A stretch of 64,000 nucleotides of DNA, taken from Saezia sanguinis. Its GTDB lineage: Bacteria; Pseudomonadota; Gammaproteobacteria; Burkholderiales; Burkholderiaceae_C. This document shows, in pieces, positions 23,981-33,186 of the stretch. The stretch is taken from positions 434,001-498,000 of the forward strand of contig NZ_PQSP01000001.1 in assembly GCF_003991585.1 (NCBI RefSeq), read 5' to 3'. The notes beneath the pieces are model-generated. The model searched no databases and had not been told where the DNA came from. It saw only the letters and a program-made list of their open reading frames with translations. Numbering within the stretch: position 1 is the stretch's first letter; each line of letters begins with the position of its first letter. The position numbers and the translations under genes were made by a program.

Positions 23981-26656
23981 TCAGAAGCTGTATTTCAACC
24001 CAAACTGTGCGGCTGTATCACGGTAGGAATTGGAACCCATCTGATGCCCCACATTGAACCATAAGGTGGTGTTTCTGCTGATATTGGCTTCCATACCAAT
24101 TCTCACTTCTCCCACATCTTTGGCGCCATCCTGAGACACTTCTGTGCCCCCCATGTTGACATGATAGCTCTTGGTGTTGTGTATCCAGTTCAGCTCAAGG
24201 TAGGGCTGCACAACATTCTGGCTGGCCTGGCTATTGATATTGCTCAGGTAGCCTCTGGCGCCCAAACGGGTCTGCACATTGTTGCGGTTGCTGGTTACCC
24301 AGGTGCCGTTGTGTTCCATATGGTCATCGGCTTTGGCGCCCATCCAGGTCACCTGGGCCTGGGGCTGAATCCACACGCCATATTCTTCGTTCATCTGGCC
24401 AATCTGGAATGAATATCCGGCTTCCAGAGAAGCGGTTACCCCTTTGATGTCATAGCTTTCTTCTGCCAGGCCGCTGCCATTGACCTTGGCATTGACATCA
24501 TTCCACAAAATCCAGCCGTCCACATAAAGGCCTGACTTATCTTCCTGGTTGGCATACCAGGTGCCATAAACGCCCAGGCTGTAGCCATCGACCTTACCGG
24601 AAGAACGGTACCCGGTTAAAGAAGAGTCGGTATCGATATTGACCCGGCCATACCCCCCCATCACACCCAAGTGAAAACGGTCGCTGCCGTTGCTGCTCCA
24701 CTGTGCAATATCGCCGCCAACCTGCACAACGCTACGATCAGACTTGTTGGTCAACTGGCCGCTGCTATCTCCAGACCTGTTGTGCCCATAGTCGTAACGT
24801 ATCCACAGGCTGCTGACTTTATCCTGCGCGCTCAGGCTATCGGCAAATTGCGGTTCCCCGAGACGGTCATGCAAACGCATGTTGAACATGTTGTTTGCCG
24901 CTGCCAGATTGGCTGAATAAGTTCCGCCTTCTGGGCGCATCATATAGACGCCGGTCTGTGTTTTATTACCGCCCTGATCGGTAATGATGTATTCACTGGT
25001 CAAATACCAGCTCTCAGGATCAAGTCCGCTGACGTTGCCTTTCATCAGGCTGTATTCATACGCGCCTGCCACGATACGACCACCCTGCACAAAAGCGGAA
25101 TCGGTTGATGTACCGCTCACATCAATGATCTCAAAGCCTTCAAGTGTCTGCCCACCCAGGCCGCCTACGTTGCTGACCGTTACATACGTGGTGCCGGATG
25201 CATTGCCATCAATCACCAGTTTGTCAGTCACGGAAGAAACATCATCACCCAAAGCGCCGTTCAGATGCAGTGCACCATTGTTCCCGATGTAGTTGCCATG
25301 GATTGTCAGGCTTCCGGTGGTGCCGGAAAGAACATTCGCAGCCGAACCGGGAGCAACAATGCCCGAGTTGTTCACATCAGCGGTAATGGAACCATATCCG
25401 CCCAAAGTTCCGCCTGCGTTCACAATCACGCTGCCACCACCGCTCAGAGCAGCAGTCGGGTGGCTGCTATCGCCCACCATCAGTGTGCCGGCATCAATGG
25501 TGGTTGTACCTGTATAAATGTTGTCTGCATTCAGCACCAGCGTACCGGCACCGTTTTTGCTCCAGGAACCTGTGCCAGAGACTACCCCTGAAAGATCAAA
25601 CGTCGTTCCGGCATCCACAATGACAGTGCCGGTAGAGTTCAGTGTGACGTCGCGTGCGCTTGAGAAGCTTGCTACGGTTTGCAGGGCTCCGCCATCAAAT
25701 ATGAGCGATGCGGTAGGGTCGCCCAGATTGGCATCCTGCGATACGACAAGCGTCCCGCCTTTGAGCGTTGTCGAGCCGGTATAGGTGTTGATGCCTTCAA
25801 ACCTGACCGAGCCGCCTGTACCCGTATTGTCAATGGTGATGACACCAGGAGTACCACTGACCGCATCAGAAAAAATACCGGTAAATACCGAATTGTTGCC
25901 ATTCTGGTCGATGTTGCTGCTGGCGATATTGGACAGCGTAAAGTCGTCTGTATAAATACCATTGACCAGATCCATTTTCAGGGTGCCCCCGACAAAGATC
26001 GGGTCAACCGTAACACCCAGCTCGCTGCCCAGGTAGTTGGGCTGCATCAGGTCAATCGGTGAGCGTCCGGTATAGCCGCCAAAAAGCACATCTCCGGTGG
26101 AATAGAACTGGAACGGGAGTGTTAAGTTATTACTTGCTGAGATGCTGTAGCCGGAAACAAACAGCGTATAGGTAATGCCGGCTGTGACGCTGAAAGTGAT
26201 TTGTGGGCAATAGTTTGTAGTACCACACATGGTGGTAAGAGAAGGATCTCCCAATGTTGTCCGATGCGTTGCCTGCGAGGTATCATCATTGCCAACGATT
26301 GCCCCGGTTCCCGGGCTGCTTGGATCGTAGACACCGTTATACAGAATCATGACTGTATCGCTTGGCGCATAGGTCTGCCCGAAGGTAAAGCTACCACTGC
26401 TTGTCGCGGTGAATATGATGGCCGAATACTTGAAGACATTTGACCCGGTGGTCAATGCGGATGGATTGCTTAAAACACCGTTGCCAAGGGTTGACGCACT
26501 GAGCCCGACAGTCGATGTCGTGGAATTGCTGGCGTCAGCCGTGTAAAAAGTTGCCGCAGATGCGTTGCTTACAATACAGCCTGCACCGATCACTCCGGCA
26601 GTTGTTGCATACAACAGTTTTTTCAACTTGAATGGGGGGGTTGCACGTTGAGCCAT
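23981..26656 (-). CDS. Autotransporter (type Va), longer paralogue
   Basis: An 891-residue self-exported outer-membrane protein. A signal peptide ends near residue 34 (SNASA/ATFYTAD). The passenger (to about 600) has a novel N-terminal section with a Cys pair (CGTTNYC), then beta-helix repeats of the PATR type (NTYTGSTTLKGGTLVV and NIYTGTTTIDAGTLMV). The C-terminal 280 residues form the autotransporter beta barrel (WIRYDYGHNR ... FGLKYSF, ending in the usual Phe). It is closely related over its whole length to the product of 27697-30129 but has about 80 more passenger residues, one extra repeat. Surface adhesion is likely but no known adhesin was recognised. Confidence 0.88.
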   Translation of the reverse strand: MAQRATPPFKLKKLLYATTAGVIGAGCIVSNASAATFYTADASNSTTSTVGLSASTLGNGVLSNPSALTTGSNVFKYSAIIFTATSSGSFTFGQTYAPSDTVMILYNGVYDPSSPGTGAIVGNDDTSQATHRTTLGDPSLTTMCGTTNYCPQITFSVTAGITYTLFVSGYSISASNNLTLPFQFYSTGDVLFGGYTGRSPIDLMQPNYLGSELGVTVDPIFVGGTLKMDLVNGIYTDDFTLSNIASSNIDQNGNNSVFTGIFSDAVSGTPGVITIDNTGTGGSVRFEGINTYTGSTTLKGGTLVVSQDANLGDPTASLIFDGGALQTVASFSSARDVTLNSTGTVIVDAGTTFDLSGVVSGTGSWSKNGAGTLVLNADNIYTGTTTIDAGTLMVGDSSHPTAALSGGGSVIVNAGGTLGGYGSITADVNNSGIVAPGSAANVLSGTTGSLTIHGNYIGNNGALHLNGALGDDVSSVTDKLVIDGNASGTTYVTVSNVGGLGGQTLEGFEIIDVSGTSTDSAFVQGGRIVAGAYEYSLMKGNVSGLDPESWYLTSEYIITDQGGNKTQTGVYMMRPEGGTYSANLAAANNMFNMRLHDRLGEPQFADSLSAQDKVSSLWIRYDYGHNRSGDSSGQLTNKSDRSVVQVGGDIAQWSSNGSDRFHLGVMGGYGRVNIDTDSSLTGYRSSGKVDGYSLGVYGTWYANQEDKSGLYVDGWILWNDVNAKVNGSGLAEESYDIKGVTASLEAGYSFQIGQMNEEYGVWIQPQAQVTWMGAKADDHMEHNGTWVTSNRNNVQTRLGARGYLSNINSQASQNVVQPYLELNWIHNTKSYHVNMGGTEVSQDGAKDVGEVRIGMEANISRNTTLWFNVGHQMGSNSYRDTAAQFGLKYSF

Positions 26657-26972
26657 TTCATACCTCTTTTGGCGTCATTGATTGATTCTTATGACGAATT
26701 GTCTACCTTTGGCTAAAAAAGAGGATAGGACTGTAGCGTGAACGCTGCCAATTCATGTTAAATAATTCACAGAAGCCGATTTTTGTTTTTTTCTTTGATT
26801 GAACTTCGTCAGAAATTAAGATTAAATGATTCTTATTTAATGAAAACCCATCGCATTCATTGTGACCTTGTGGTTCAATGTTCACATCATTTGTGATCTG
26901 AGACATGGGGTGGCAAAAAATAAAATAGCCTCTGTGAAAGAGGCTATTTATCCGCAAAGAAGGGTAATTAAA
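26657..26972. other. Intergenic region between the longer autotransporter and the roadblock-like gene
   Basis: About 316 bp without a convincing gene. It holds the presumed promoter of the downstream autotransporter (AT-rich around 26760-26860) and, at its right side, the terminator of the preceding roadblock-like gene. A short reading frame at 26703-26957 has no ribosome site or family signature. Confidence 0.5.
26911..26949 (-). terminator. Terminator of the roadblock-like gene
   Basis: Stem AAATAGCCTCT/AGAGGCTATTT (11 bp) around a 5-nt loop, followed on the minus strand by TATTTTTTG. Confidence 0.8.
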
Positions 26973-27377
26973 TTATAAGGATGCTTCCACTTCCGGGATC
27001 ATCATGCGGGACTTCGTCAGAACCATACCCATGTTGGCTCCTTTTCTGCACACAAAGCAGGCCACCTGATGTTGCTTTTTGCCGCGCAAAAACACATGCA
27101 GGAGGTTATCACTGTTGATGATAATTTCCTGAAAATAGTGGCGCCCATCTTCGCTGACACCACGTGCCTTGCGGAAAATCTGCTCAATCAGTTGCACATT
27201 CTGCCCTTGAAACAGGTCCGCTGTAGCCGCTGCCAGCAGCTCGATCACTTCGCGTGGGTGCGAATCAACCGTTTTGATGCCCAATAACATACCTGATGCC
27301 AAATCAACGTAGCCTGCTGCCACACAGTCCGGGATGGATGTCACTGCTTTTTGTAAAGCCATATCTAAAGAACTCAT
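26973..27377 (-). CDS. Small cytoplasmic protein, possibly roadblock/LC7-like
   Basis: A 134-residue protein without signal peptide or membrane segment. The alternation of an N-terminal helix, AGYVDLASGMLLGI (strand-turn-strand), a helix EVIELLAAATADLFQG, and later strands (EIIINSDNLLHVFLRG and VACFVCRKGANMGMVLTKSR) recalls the roadblock/LC7 (MglB-like) fold that often serves small GTPases or sensory complexes. It lies between two paralogous autotransporters on the same strand, with its own terminator. No function can be assigned. Gene real; fold tentative. Confidence 0.65.
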   Translation of the reverse strand: MSSLDMALQKAVTSIPDCVAAGYVDLASGMLLGIKTVDSHPREVIELLAAATADLFQGQNVQLIEQIFRKARGVSEDGRHYFQEIIINSDNLLHVFLRGKKQHQVACFVCRKGANMGMVLTKSRMMIPEVEASL

Positions 27378-27696
27378 TGTATTTCTCTTGTTACTTGTGA
27401 GGATTAAGTTTTATGATAATTCTCCGGCAGAGTGCCAGAGCTGTTCAGACTATTCTTCTGAATCAGCGGATTGGAATTTTACAGATGCATCACGTTCGGT
27501 CAAATTTGAAAAATGACCTGATAAATACCGCCGCTGATAAGGTTATGTGTTTGCGTGTAGGTATGCACCCCCATGACCAATGCAGCGCAACATGTTAAAC
27601 CCTGTGGTTAATCGTGAGCTTATCGCTCGCAAACCAAACCAAAAGACGAAAAAAAGGGGACATTGTGTCCCCTCGGTTTTCACAGCCTGCAAAATA
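27378..27696. other. Intergenic region between the roadblock-like gene and the second autotransporter
   Basis: About 319 bp. It contains the roadblock-like gene's upstream region (27378-27500) and, near 27645-27673, the terminator of the second autotransporter. Nothing else is recognised. Confidence 0.5.
27645..27673 (-). terminator. Terminator of the second autotransporter
   Basis: On the minus strand AGGGGACA/TGTCCCCT forms an 8-bp stem with a 3-nt loop and is followed by TTTTTT. The same GGGGACA stem core is used in the terminator of the paralogue at 23937-23967, as if copied with the gene. Confidence 0.85.
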
Positions 27697-30129
27697 TCAG
27701 AAGCTGTATTTCAAGCCAAACTGTGCTGTTGTATCACGGTACGAATCAGAACCCATCTGATGCCCGACATGCAGCCATAAAGAAGTGTTCTGGTTGATAT
27801 TGGCTTCTACCCCCAACCGTACTTCGCCCACGTCTTTGGCGCCATCCTGTCGCATTTTGGTACCATCCATGCTGACATTGAAACGTTTGGTGTTGTGTAT
27901 CCAGTTGAGTTCAAAGTAGGGCTGCACAACGCTGCGAGTTGCCTGGCTGCTGTTGATATTGCTCAGATAGGCCCTGGCACCCAAACGGGTCTGCACGTTG
28001 TTGTCATTGCTTTTAACGAAAGTGCCGTTATATTCGATATGGTCGTCAGCATCCATTCCCATCCAGGTTATCTGGGCCTGTGGCTGAATCCAGATGCCAT
28101 AATTTTCATTCATCTGGCCAACCTGGAATGCATACCCGGCTTCGAGTGACGCCGTTACGCCTTTGATGTCATAACTTTCGCCATACAACCCCTGGCCATG
28201 CACTTTGGCATTCATATCGTTCCATAACAGCCAGCCGTCAATATACAGGCCTGATTTATCCTCCTGGTTGGCATACCAGGTGCCGTATAGGCCGACACTG
28301 TAGCCTTCCACCTTGCCTGAAGAACTGTACCCGCTCAAAGCCGCATTGGTGTCACTGTCGGTACGGCCATAGCCGCCCATAACACCCAGGTGGAAACGGT
28401 TGCGTCCGTTGCTGCTCCATTGCGCAATGTCTCCGCCGATCTGCACCAGGCTGCGGTCTGATTTGGTCGATGTCTGACCGCTGTTATCCTCAAACCGGTT
28501 ATGCCCGTAATCGTAACGGATCCACATGCTGGTCACTTTATCCTGTCCTGTGATCAAGTCCGTATATTGGGTTTCGCCCAAACGGTCATGCAGGCGTGTA
28601 TTGAACATTGTGTTGGCTGCTGACAGGTTGGCGATATAAGAGCCGCCTTCCGGACGCATCACATAAATATTGTTATTGTTCCCAAGGTACTGGCTGGTCA
28701 GATACCAGCTTTGCGGGTCAAGGCCGCTGGTTGTGCCTTTCACCAGGCTGTATTCATAAGTCCCGGCCACAATACGTCCGCTTTGCACAAATGCGTTATC
28801 GGTCGATGTGCCGCCCACATCAATGATTTTGATGCCCTCAACAGTTTGCCCGCCGATACCACCCAGGCTGTTGATAACGACATAAGTGGTGCCAGATGCA
28901 TTGCCGTTGATCGCCAGTTTATCTGTCTGGGAAGAGGCGTCATCCCCCAGAATGGCGTTCAGCCGCAACACGCCGTTATTGCCAATATAGTCGCCCTGAA
29001 TGGTCAGCTGCCCGAACGGAACGGCCGTTGTCAGTGCACTTGCAGCCGAACCCGGTGCCACAATACCCGTATTGCTCACGTTTCCGGCAATAGAACCATA
29101 CCCGCCTAAAGTACCGCCTGCGTTGACAATCACGTCTCCGCCGCCGCTAAGCGCTGCGGTCGGGTAGTTGCTGTCGCCAATCACCAATGTGGCACCCGTG
29201 TTAATGGTGGTGGTGCCGGTATATGTGTTGACCGCATTAAATGTAACAGAGCCGCCTGTGCCCGTATTGTCAATGACAATGCTGCCTGGTATGCCGCTGG
29301 TTGCATCGGAGAGGATACCCTCAAATACCGAGTGGTTGCCGTTCTGGTCAATGGTACTCGTGGTGATATTGGCCAGCGTAAAATCGTCTGTGTAAATGCC
29401 GTTAGCCAGGTCCATCTTCAAGGTCCCGCCGACAAAGCTTGGGTCCACGGTGACGCCCAGCTCGCTGGACAGGTAATAAGGCTGCATCAGATCAATAGGG
29501 GTACGGCCGCTGTAGATGCCAAAAACCACATCCCCGGTGGAATAAAACTGGAAAGGAAAGACGAGGGATGATCCCGGGCTGAAAGTGGAAACAAACAGCG
29601 TATAGGTAATGCCTGCTGTGATGCTATACGAAATCTGCGGGCAAAGGCCTGAGCTGCCACTGCATGAAACAGAAGTGGGGGAGCCAATGGCACTTTCATG
29701 ATTAGCTTGGTCTGTATCATCGTTTCCAACCAGCCCGCCAGCACCCGGATTGGACGGATCATAAACGCCGCTGTACAGAATCATCACCGTATCGGCGTTT
29801 GCAAATGTCTGCCCGAATGTGAACATCCCACTGGTGGTTGATGTGAAAATAATGGCTGCGTAGTTGTAGTTATACGAGCCGGATGTCAGCCCGGACGGGT
29901 TTGAGATGGTGCTGCTGCCCAGATTGCCCGAAGACAGGCCGACCGTGGATGTCGTCGCGTTGGAAGAGTCAGCAGTGTAAAACGTTGTTGCCTGCGCATT
30001 CTCAAATATCAGACTGGTGCCGATCAATCCGACCAAAGCCAGTGAAATTGCTGAAAGTGGCAGGCTTTTAGCATGTCTTCCTGCTGCGCCCAGTGGTCGC
30101 TGGTTTTTTTGTATTGTGCTATAGATCAT
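27697..30129 (-). CDS. Autotransporter (type Va), shorter paralogue
   Basis: An 810-residue autotransporter. A signal peptide with a long charged head ends near residue 48 (NAQA/TTFYTADSSNATTSTVGL). The passenger shares the N-terminal module with its neighbour, including GRTPIDLMQPYYLSSELGVT and a Cys pair (CSGSSGLC), but has only one PATR-type repeat (NTYTGTTTINTGATLVIG) before ALSGGGDVIVNAGGTLGGYG. The barrel (last 280 residues, ending FGLKYSF) is nearly the same as in the paralogue. Likely a surface-exposed product of a recent tandem duplication. Confidence 0.88.
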   Translation of the reverse strand: MIYSTIQKNQRPLGAAGRHAKSLPLSAISLALVGLIGTSLIFENAQATTFYTADSSNATTSTVGLSSGNLGSSTISNPSGLTSGSYNYNYAAIIFTSTTSGMFTFGQTFANADTVMILYSGVYDPSNPGAGGLVGNDDTDQANHESAIGSPTSVSCSGSSGLCPQISYSITAGITYTLFVSTFSPGSSLVFPFQFYSTGDVVFGIYSGRTPIDLMQPYYLSSELGVTVDPSFVGGTLKMDLANGIYTDDFTLANITTSTIDQNGNHSVFEGILSDATSGIPGSIVIDNTGTGGSVTFNAVNTYTGTTTINTGATLVIGDSNYPTAALSGGGDVIVNAGGTLGGYGSIAGNVSNTGIVAPGSAASALTTAVPFGQLTIQGDYIGNNGVLRLNAILGDDASSQTDKLAINGNASGTTYVVINSLGGIGGQTVEGIKIIDVGGTSTDNAFVQSGRIVAGTYEYSLVKGTTSGLDPQSWYLTSQYLGNNNNIYVMRPEGGSYIANLSAANTMFNTRLHDRLGETQYTDLITGQDKVTSMWIRYDYGHNRFEDNSGQTSTKSDRSLVQIGGDIAQWSSNGRNRFHLGVMGGYGRTDSDTNAALSGYSSSGKVEGYSVGLYGTWYANQEDKSGLYIDGWLLWNDMNAKVHGQGLYGESYDIKGVTASLEAGYAFQVGQMNENYGIWIQPQAQITWMGMDADDHIEYNGTFVKSNDNNVQTRLGARAYLSNINSSQATRSVVQPYFELNWIHNTKRFNVSMDGTKMRQDGAKDVGEVRLGVEANINQNTSLWLHVGHQMGSDSYRDTTAQFGLKYSF

Positions 30130-30549
30130 GAGGGGCCCTTAAAAAAGTAGCAATGATCAGTGCCGTGGATCGTGGATACACGAAACCGTGTCAGAGCAAA
30201 AATGCGAAATGGAGTGTCTTGATACCGCCCGCTGCATTGTTAATGCGGTGCAGTTATTCAATAGAGGCATCGTACGAGTCTGGATACAACACCATCGTGT
30301 CAGGTTGCATGCGCCGTACTGTTTATCTGCCGATTTTGCCGGCCTGTTTAGCTTTTAATATCCATTTTATAATTATTGTTATTCAAAAATCCACCGCAAA
30401 ATGCATTTATGTTGGATTGATGCAATTTCCCCTGCAAATGCGAGCAATAGGCAGCAAATGCAGATTCATAGATGCTTCGACCTGCAAAACAAACTGCAAA
30501 TACTGCTATGAAAATTGTTATAAATGTGAGTGCCAACACACGCTCAAGG
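30130..30549. other. Gene-free region upstream of the second autotransporter
   Basis: 420 bp. The left part must hold the autotransporter promoter; the start codon at 30129 is preceded by AAGGG. The rest is AT-rich with a plus-strand reading frame (30153-30569) that lacks a ribosome site and family signature. No gene is supported. Confidence 0.5.
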
Positions 30550-31593
30550 TCAGCGCAGCAGCAGGTTAAACCCCGCGTTGATCATGCCGCCGCCAATCAC
30601 CAGCCAGCCAAACATCAGGGCAGCCAGTAACAGGGGCTTGATCCCCGCTTTTCGAAACGCGGAAACATGGCTGGTGAGTCCTAGCGCAGCCATGGCCGTG
30701 GTCATCATGACATCGTCTGCATAGATGACCGATTGAACCAGCGGGGCAGGCAGAATATGCAACGAATTGATCACCGCCATCAACATAAATCCAACAGCAA
30801 ACCAGGGTATGGTGATTTGGGCGTTGCGGGGGAGGTCATTTTCGTTCTGATTTCCGTTCTGCTCACGCAGTTGCCAGGTTGACAGCGCCAGCAGAAAAGG
30901 TGCTAGCATCAGCACACGGATCATTTTGCTGATCACCGCGGTATCTGCTGCGTGTTCTCCAATGGCATTGCCCGCAGCCACCACCTGTGCAACTTCGTGA
31001 ATGGTTGACCCGGTAAATATGCCAAAAGAAAATTCGGAAACACCCCAGTACTTTAAGATCAAAGGGTAGAGCAACGGATAGATAAACATGGCCAGCGTGC
31101 CAAAAACAACAACGGTAGCAACGGCCATGGTCACTTTTTCTGTTCTGGCTTTAATCAGCGATTCTGTTGCCATAACGGCCGCTGCCCCGCAGATTGAGCA
31201 ACCACTGCCAATGAGAATGATACTGTGCCGATCCAGCCCAAACCATTTACGCCCAAGCCAGATGGTCAGGCCAAAGGTGGTACATATAACGGTGGCGTCG
31301 ATGAGTACAGCAGTGATGCCAACGGAAGCAACATCCTGCAGTGTCAAACGTAAACCGAACAGAATGATTGCCAGGCGCAGTATTTTTTGCTTTGAAAAAT
31401 CCACGCCTGCATGGCATACAGGTGCCATGCGGTGGTAGATGGTATTTCCAATCAGCATGCCACCTACAATTGCCAGCAGCGAGGCCGAAATACCCCAGGG
31501 CTGAACCCAGCTTGAATGAGACACATACAGGGCACAATATGCCAAGGCAACCGCAAGCAAAACGCCTGGCATCAATTTCATGATGAATTTCAT
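30550..31593 (-). CDS. YeiH-family putative sulfate exporter
   Basis: A 347-residue inner-membrane protein of the UPF0324/YeiH family with about ten hydrophobic segments. Signatures are GMLIGN near residue 45, FSKQKILRLAIILFGLRLTL, IGSGCSICGAAAVMA with two Cys, and FTGSTIHEVAQVVAAG. The family is usually called putative sulfate exporter, and some members work with sulfite or taurine pathways; the substrate here is not shown. It is divergent from a LysR-type gene of the YeiE kind, the same pairing as in E. coli. Confidence 0.88.
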   Translation of the reverse strand: MKFIMKLMPGVLLAVALAYCALYVSHSSWVQPWGISASLLAIVGGMLIGNTIYHRMAPVCHAGVDFSKQKILRLAIILFGLRLTLQDVASVGITAVLIDATVICTTFGLTIWLGRKWFGLDRHSIILIGSGCSICGAAAVMATESLIKARTEKVTMAVATVVVFGTLAMFIYPLLYPLILKYWGVSEFSFGIFTGSTIHEVAQVVAAGNAIGEHAADTAVISKMIRVLMLAPFLLALSTWQLREQNGNQNENDLPRNAQITIPWFAVGFMLMAVINSLHILPAPLVQSVIYADDVMMTTAMAALGLTSHVSAFRKAGIKPLLLAALMFGWLVIGGGMINAGFNLLLR

Positions 31594-31729
31594 TGATTAT
31601 TTGAATTATTTTGCAATACCGGCTTACTGTACAGCGCACAATAAAATAAGTAAAATTAATAATATTGATATATTTAAGTAATTTTATTAATATAAAGCTA
31701 CCTAAAGGGATGACATTAAGGAGCGTTGT
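31594..31729. promoter_or_regulatory. Divergent control region between the YeiH-like and LysR-type genes
   Basis: 136 bp, very AT-rich (31640-31700) with several short inverted repeats such as AAAATTAAT.../ATTTTATTAAT. A shared LysR-type operator is expected here. No exact site can be fixed by eye. Confidence 0.4.
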
Positions 31730-32614
31730 TTGCGTTTGCATCTGACACTGCGTGAACTGGAAGTATTTCAGGCCATTGCACAGCACGAAAATGTACTTAA
31801 AGCTTCTGAAGCTGTCATGCTGACCCAGTCTGCCGCCAGTCAGGCACTGGCCCGGCTGGAGCAGGCTGTGCAGCAGCAGTTATTTGACCGCCATGGCAGG
31901 CGGCTGACACTGAACGAACATGGCCGGCTGTTTTTACCCCAGGCGAGGGCACTGCTTGACCGGGCTCAGGCGCTGGAGAAAACCTTTACTACTGGCGCGT
32001 TGTCGGTACGCATAGGTGCCAGCACCACCATAGGAAACTACCTGATGCCATCCTGCCTGGCCGCATTCCGCAGCCAGCATACGGGTTCCAAACTCAATCT
32101 GATGGTTGGGAACACCGAAGCAGTCGTCAATGCAGTTGCCAATTTTGAAGTTGACTTCGGCTTTATTGAGGGCATCTGTCATCACCCCGAGCTGAATACG
32201 GCGCCCTGGCGTGATGACGACATGGTGGTATTTGCATCCAGTTCACAGCCTTATGCCACCCGGCGGTTGACTGTGGAGCAATTGGCACAGTTGCCTTGGC
32301 TGCTCAGAGAAGAGGGCAGCGGCACCCGGGAAGTCGTCGAGCAAATGCTGCGGCCTTATCTTCAGCACTTTAACGTCGACATGGAGCTGGGCGATTCAGA
32401 AGCCATCAAACACACCGTTGCAGCCGGACTGGGAGTCAGTTGCCTGTCACGATGCGTTATTGAAGACCTGATCATACAAAATAAGGTTGTGGTACTTGAT
32501 ACAACTTTACCGCCATTGCGGCGCACGCTTTACTGTGTGATGCATCAGGATAAGGAAATAACCCGGGGTATGCAGGCATTTTTAGCTTCATCTATGGATG
32601 AAACTTCACCTTGA
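31730..32614 (+). CDS. LysR-family regulator (YeiE-like)
   Basis: A 294-residue LysR-type regulator with an N-terminal winged helix (1-about 62; TLRELEVFQAIAQHENVLKA, TQSAASQALARLEQ) and a C-terminal effector-binding domain (about 88-290). The start is TTG at 31730, seven bases after a good AAGGAG (31718-31723). Pairing with a divergent yeiH-type gene copies the E. coli yeiE-yeiH layout, so it probably controls that transporter in response to a sulfur compound such as sulfite. Confidence 0.9.
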   Translation: MRLHLTLRELEVFQAIAQHENVLKASEAVMLTQSAASQALARLEQAVQQQLFDRHGRRLTLNEHGRLFLPQARALLDRAQALEKTFTTGALSVRIGASTTIGNYLMPSCLAAFRSQHTGSKLNLMVGNTEAVVNAVANFEVDFGFIEGICHHPELNTAPWRDDDMVVFASSSQPYATRRLTVEQLAQLPWLLREEGSGTREVVEQMLRPYLQHFNVDMELGDSEAIKHTVAAGLGVSCLSRCVIEDLIIQNKVVVLDTTLPPLRRTLYCVMHQDKEITRGMQAFLASSMDETSP

Positions 32615-32631
32615 AGAAATGAGCAAGATTC

Positions 32632-33138
32632 ATGACATATACCATTCGCGATGAACAGGAGCAGGACTTTGCACCCATTTCGGCGCTTTTGCAAAAGGCG
32701 TTTGAAAACCATCCCTACAGCATCAATAATGAATACCTGATCGTAATGGCTTTGCGCGAGGCAAACGCCTTGACTTTAAGCTGTGTGGCGCTGGATGATC
32801 AGCAGGGCTATGTCGTCGGGCATATTGCGTTTTCGCCTGCGCTGCTTGATGGAACGTTTGATGGCTGGTATACGCTGGGGCCCTTGGCGGTATTGCCTGA
32901 ATATCAACGCAAAGGCATAGGGCAGGCGCTGATCAGGCATGGGCTTGAGCGCCTGCAAAAGTTGGGCGCAAACGGGTGTATCCTGGTTGGAGACCCTGGC
33001 TACTACACCCGGTTTGGCTTCAAGTCTTATCCGCAGTTGGCTGTTGAGGGAATTCCAGCAGAGAACCTGATGGCGTATTCATTGACGGGAAAAGTCCCTG
33101 CCGGGCAGGTTACCCATCATGAGGCATTCCATATTTAA
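32632..33138 (+). CDS. GNAT-family N-acetyltransferase (YhbS-like)
   Basis: A 168-residue acyl-CoA acetyltransferase. The acetyl-CoA loop is seen in PLAVLPEYQRKGIGQALIRHGL (about 84-105; Q/R-x2-G-x-G/A), followed by the YhbS hallmark VGDPGYYTRFGF. The substrate is unknown. It follows the LysR gene by 17 bp and may share its transcript, but a functional link is not evident. Confidence 0.9.
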   Translation: MTYTIRDEQEQDFAPISALLQKAFENHPYSINNEYLIVMALREANALTLSCVALDDQQGYVVGHIAFSPALLDGTFDGWYTLGPLAVLPEYQRKGIGQALIRHGLERLQKLGANGCILVGDPGYYTRFGFKSYPQLAVEGIPAENLMAYSLTGKVPAGQVTHHEAFHI

Positions 33139-33186
33139 TATATTGTTTAATAACAATGAGATAGAAATTACTTTAAAAGTAAGTTC

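Noticed and set aside
30153..30569. Plus-strand 138-codon frame upstream of the second autotransporter
   Set aside because: No ribosome site, odd Cys/Lys-rich end and overlap with the end of the YeiH-family gene; treated as non-coding.
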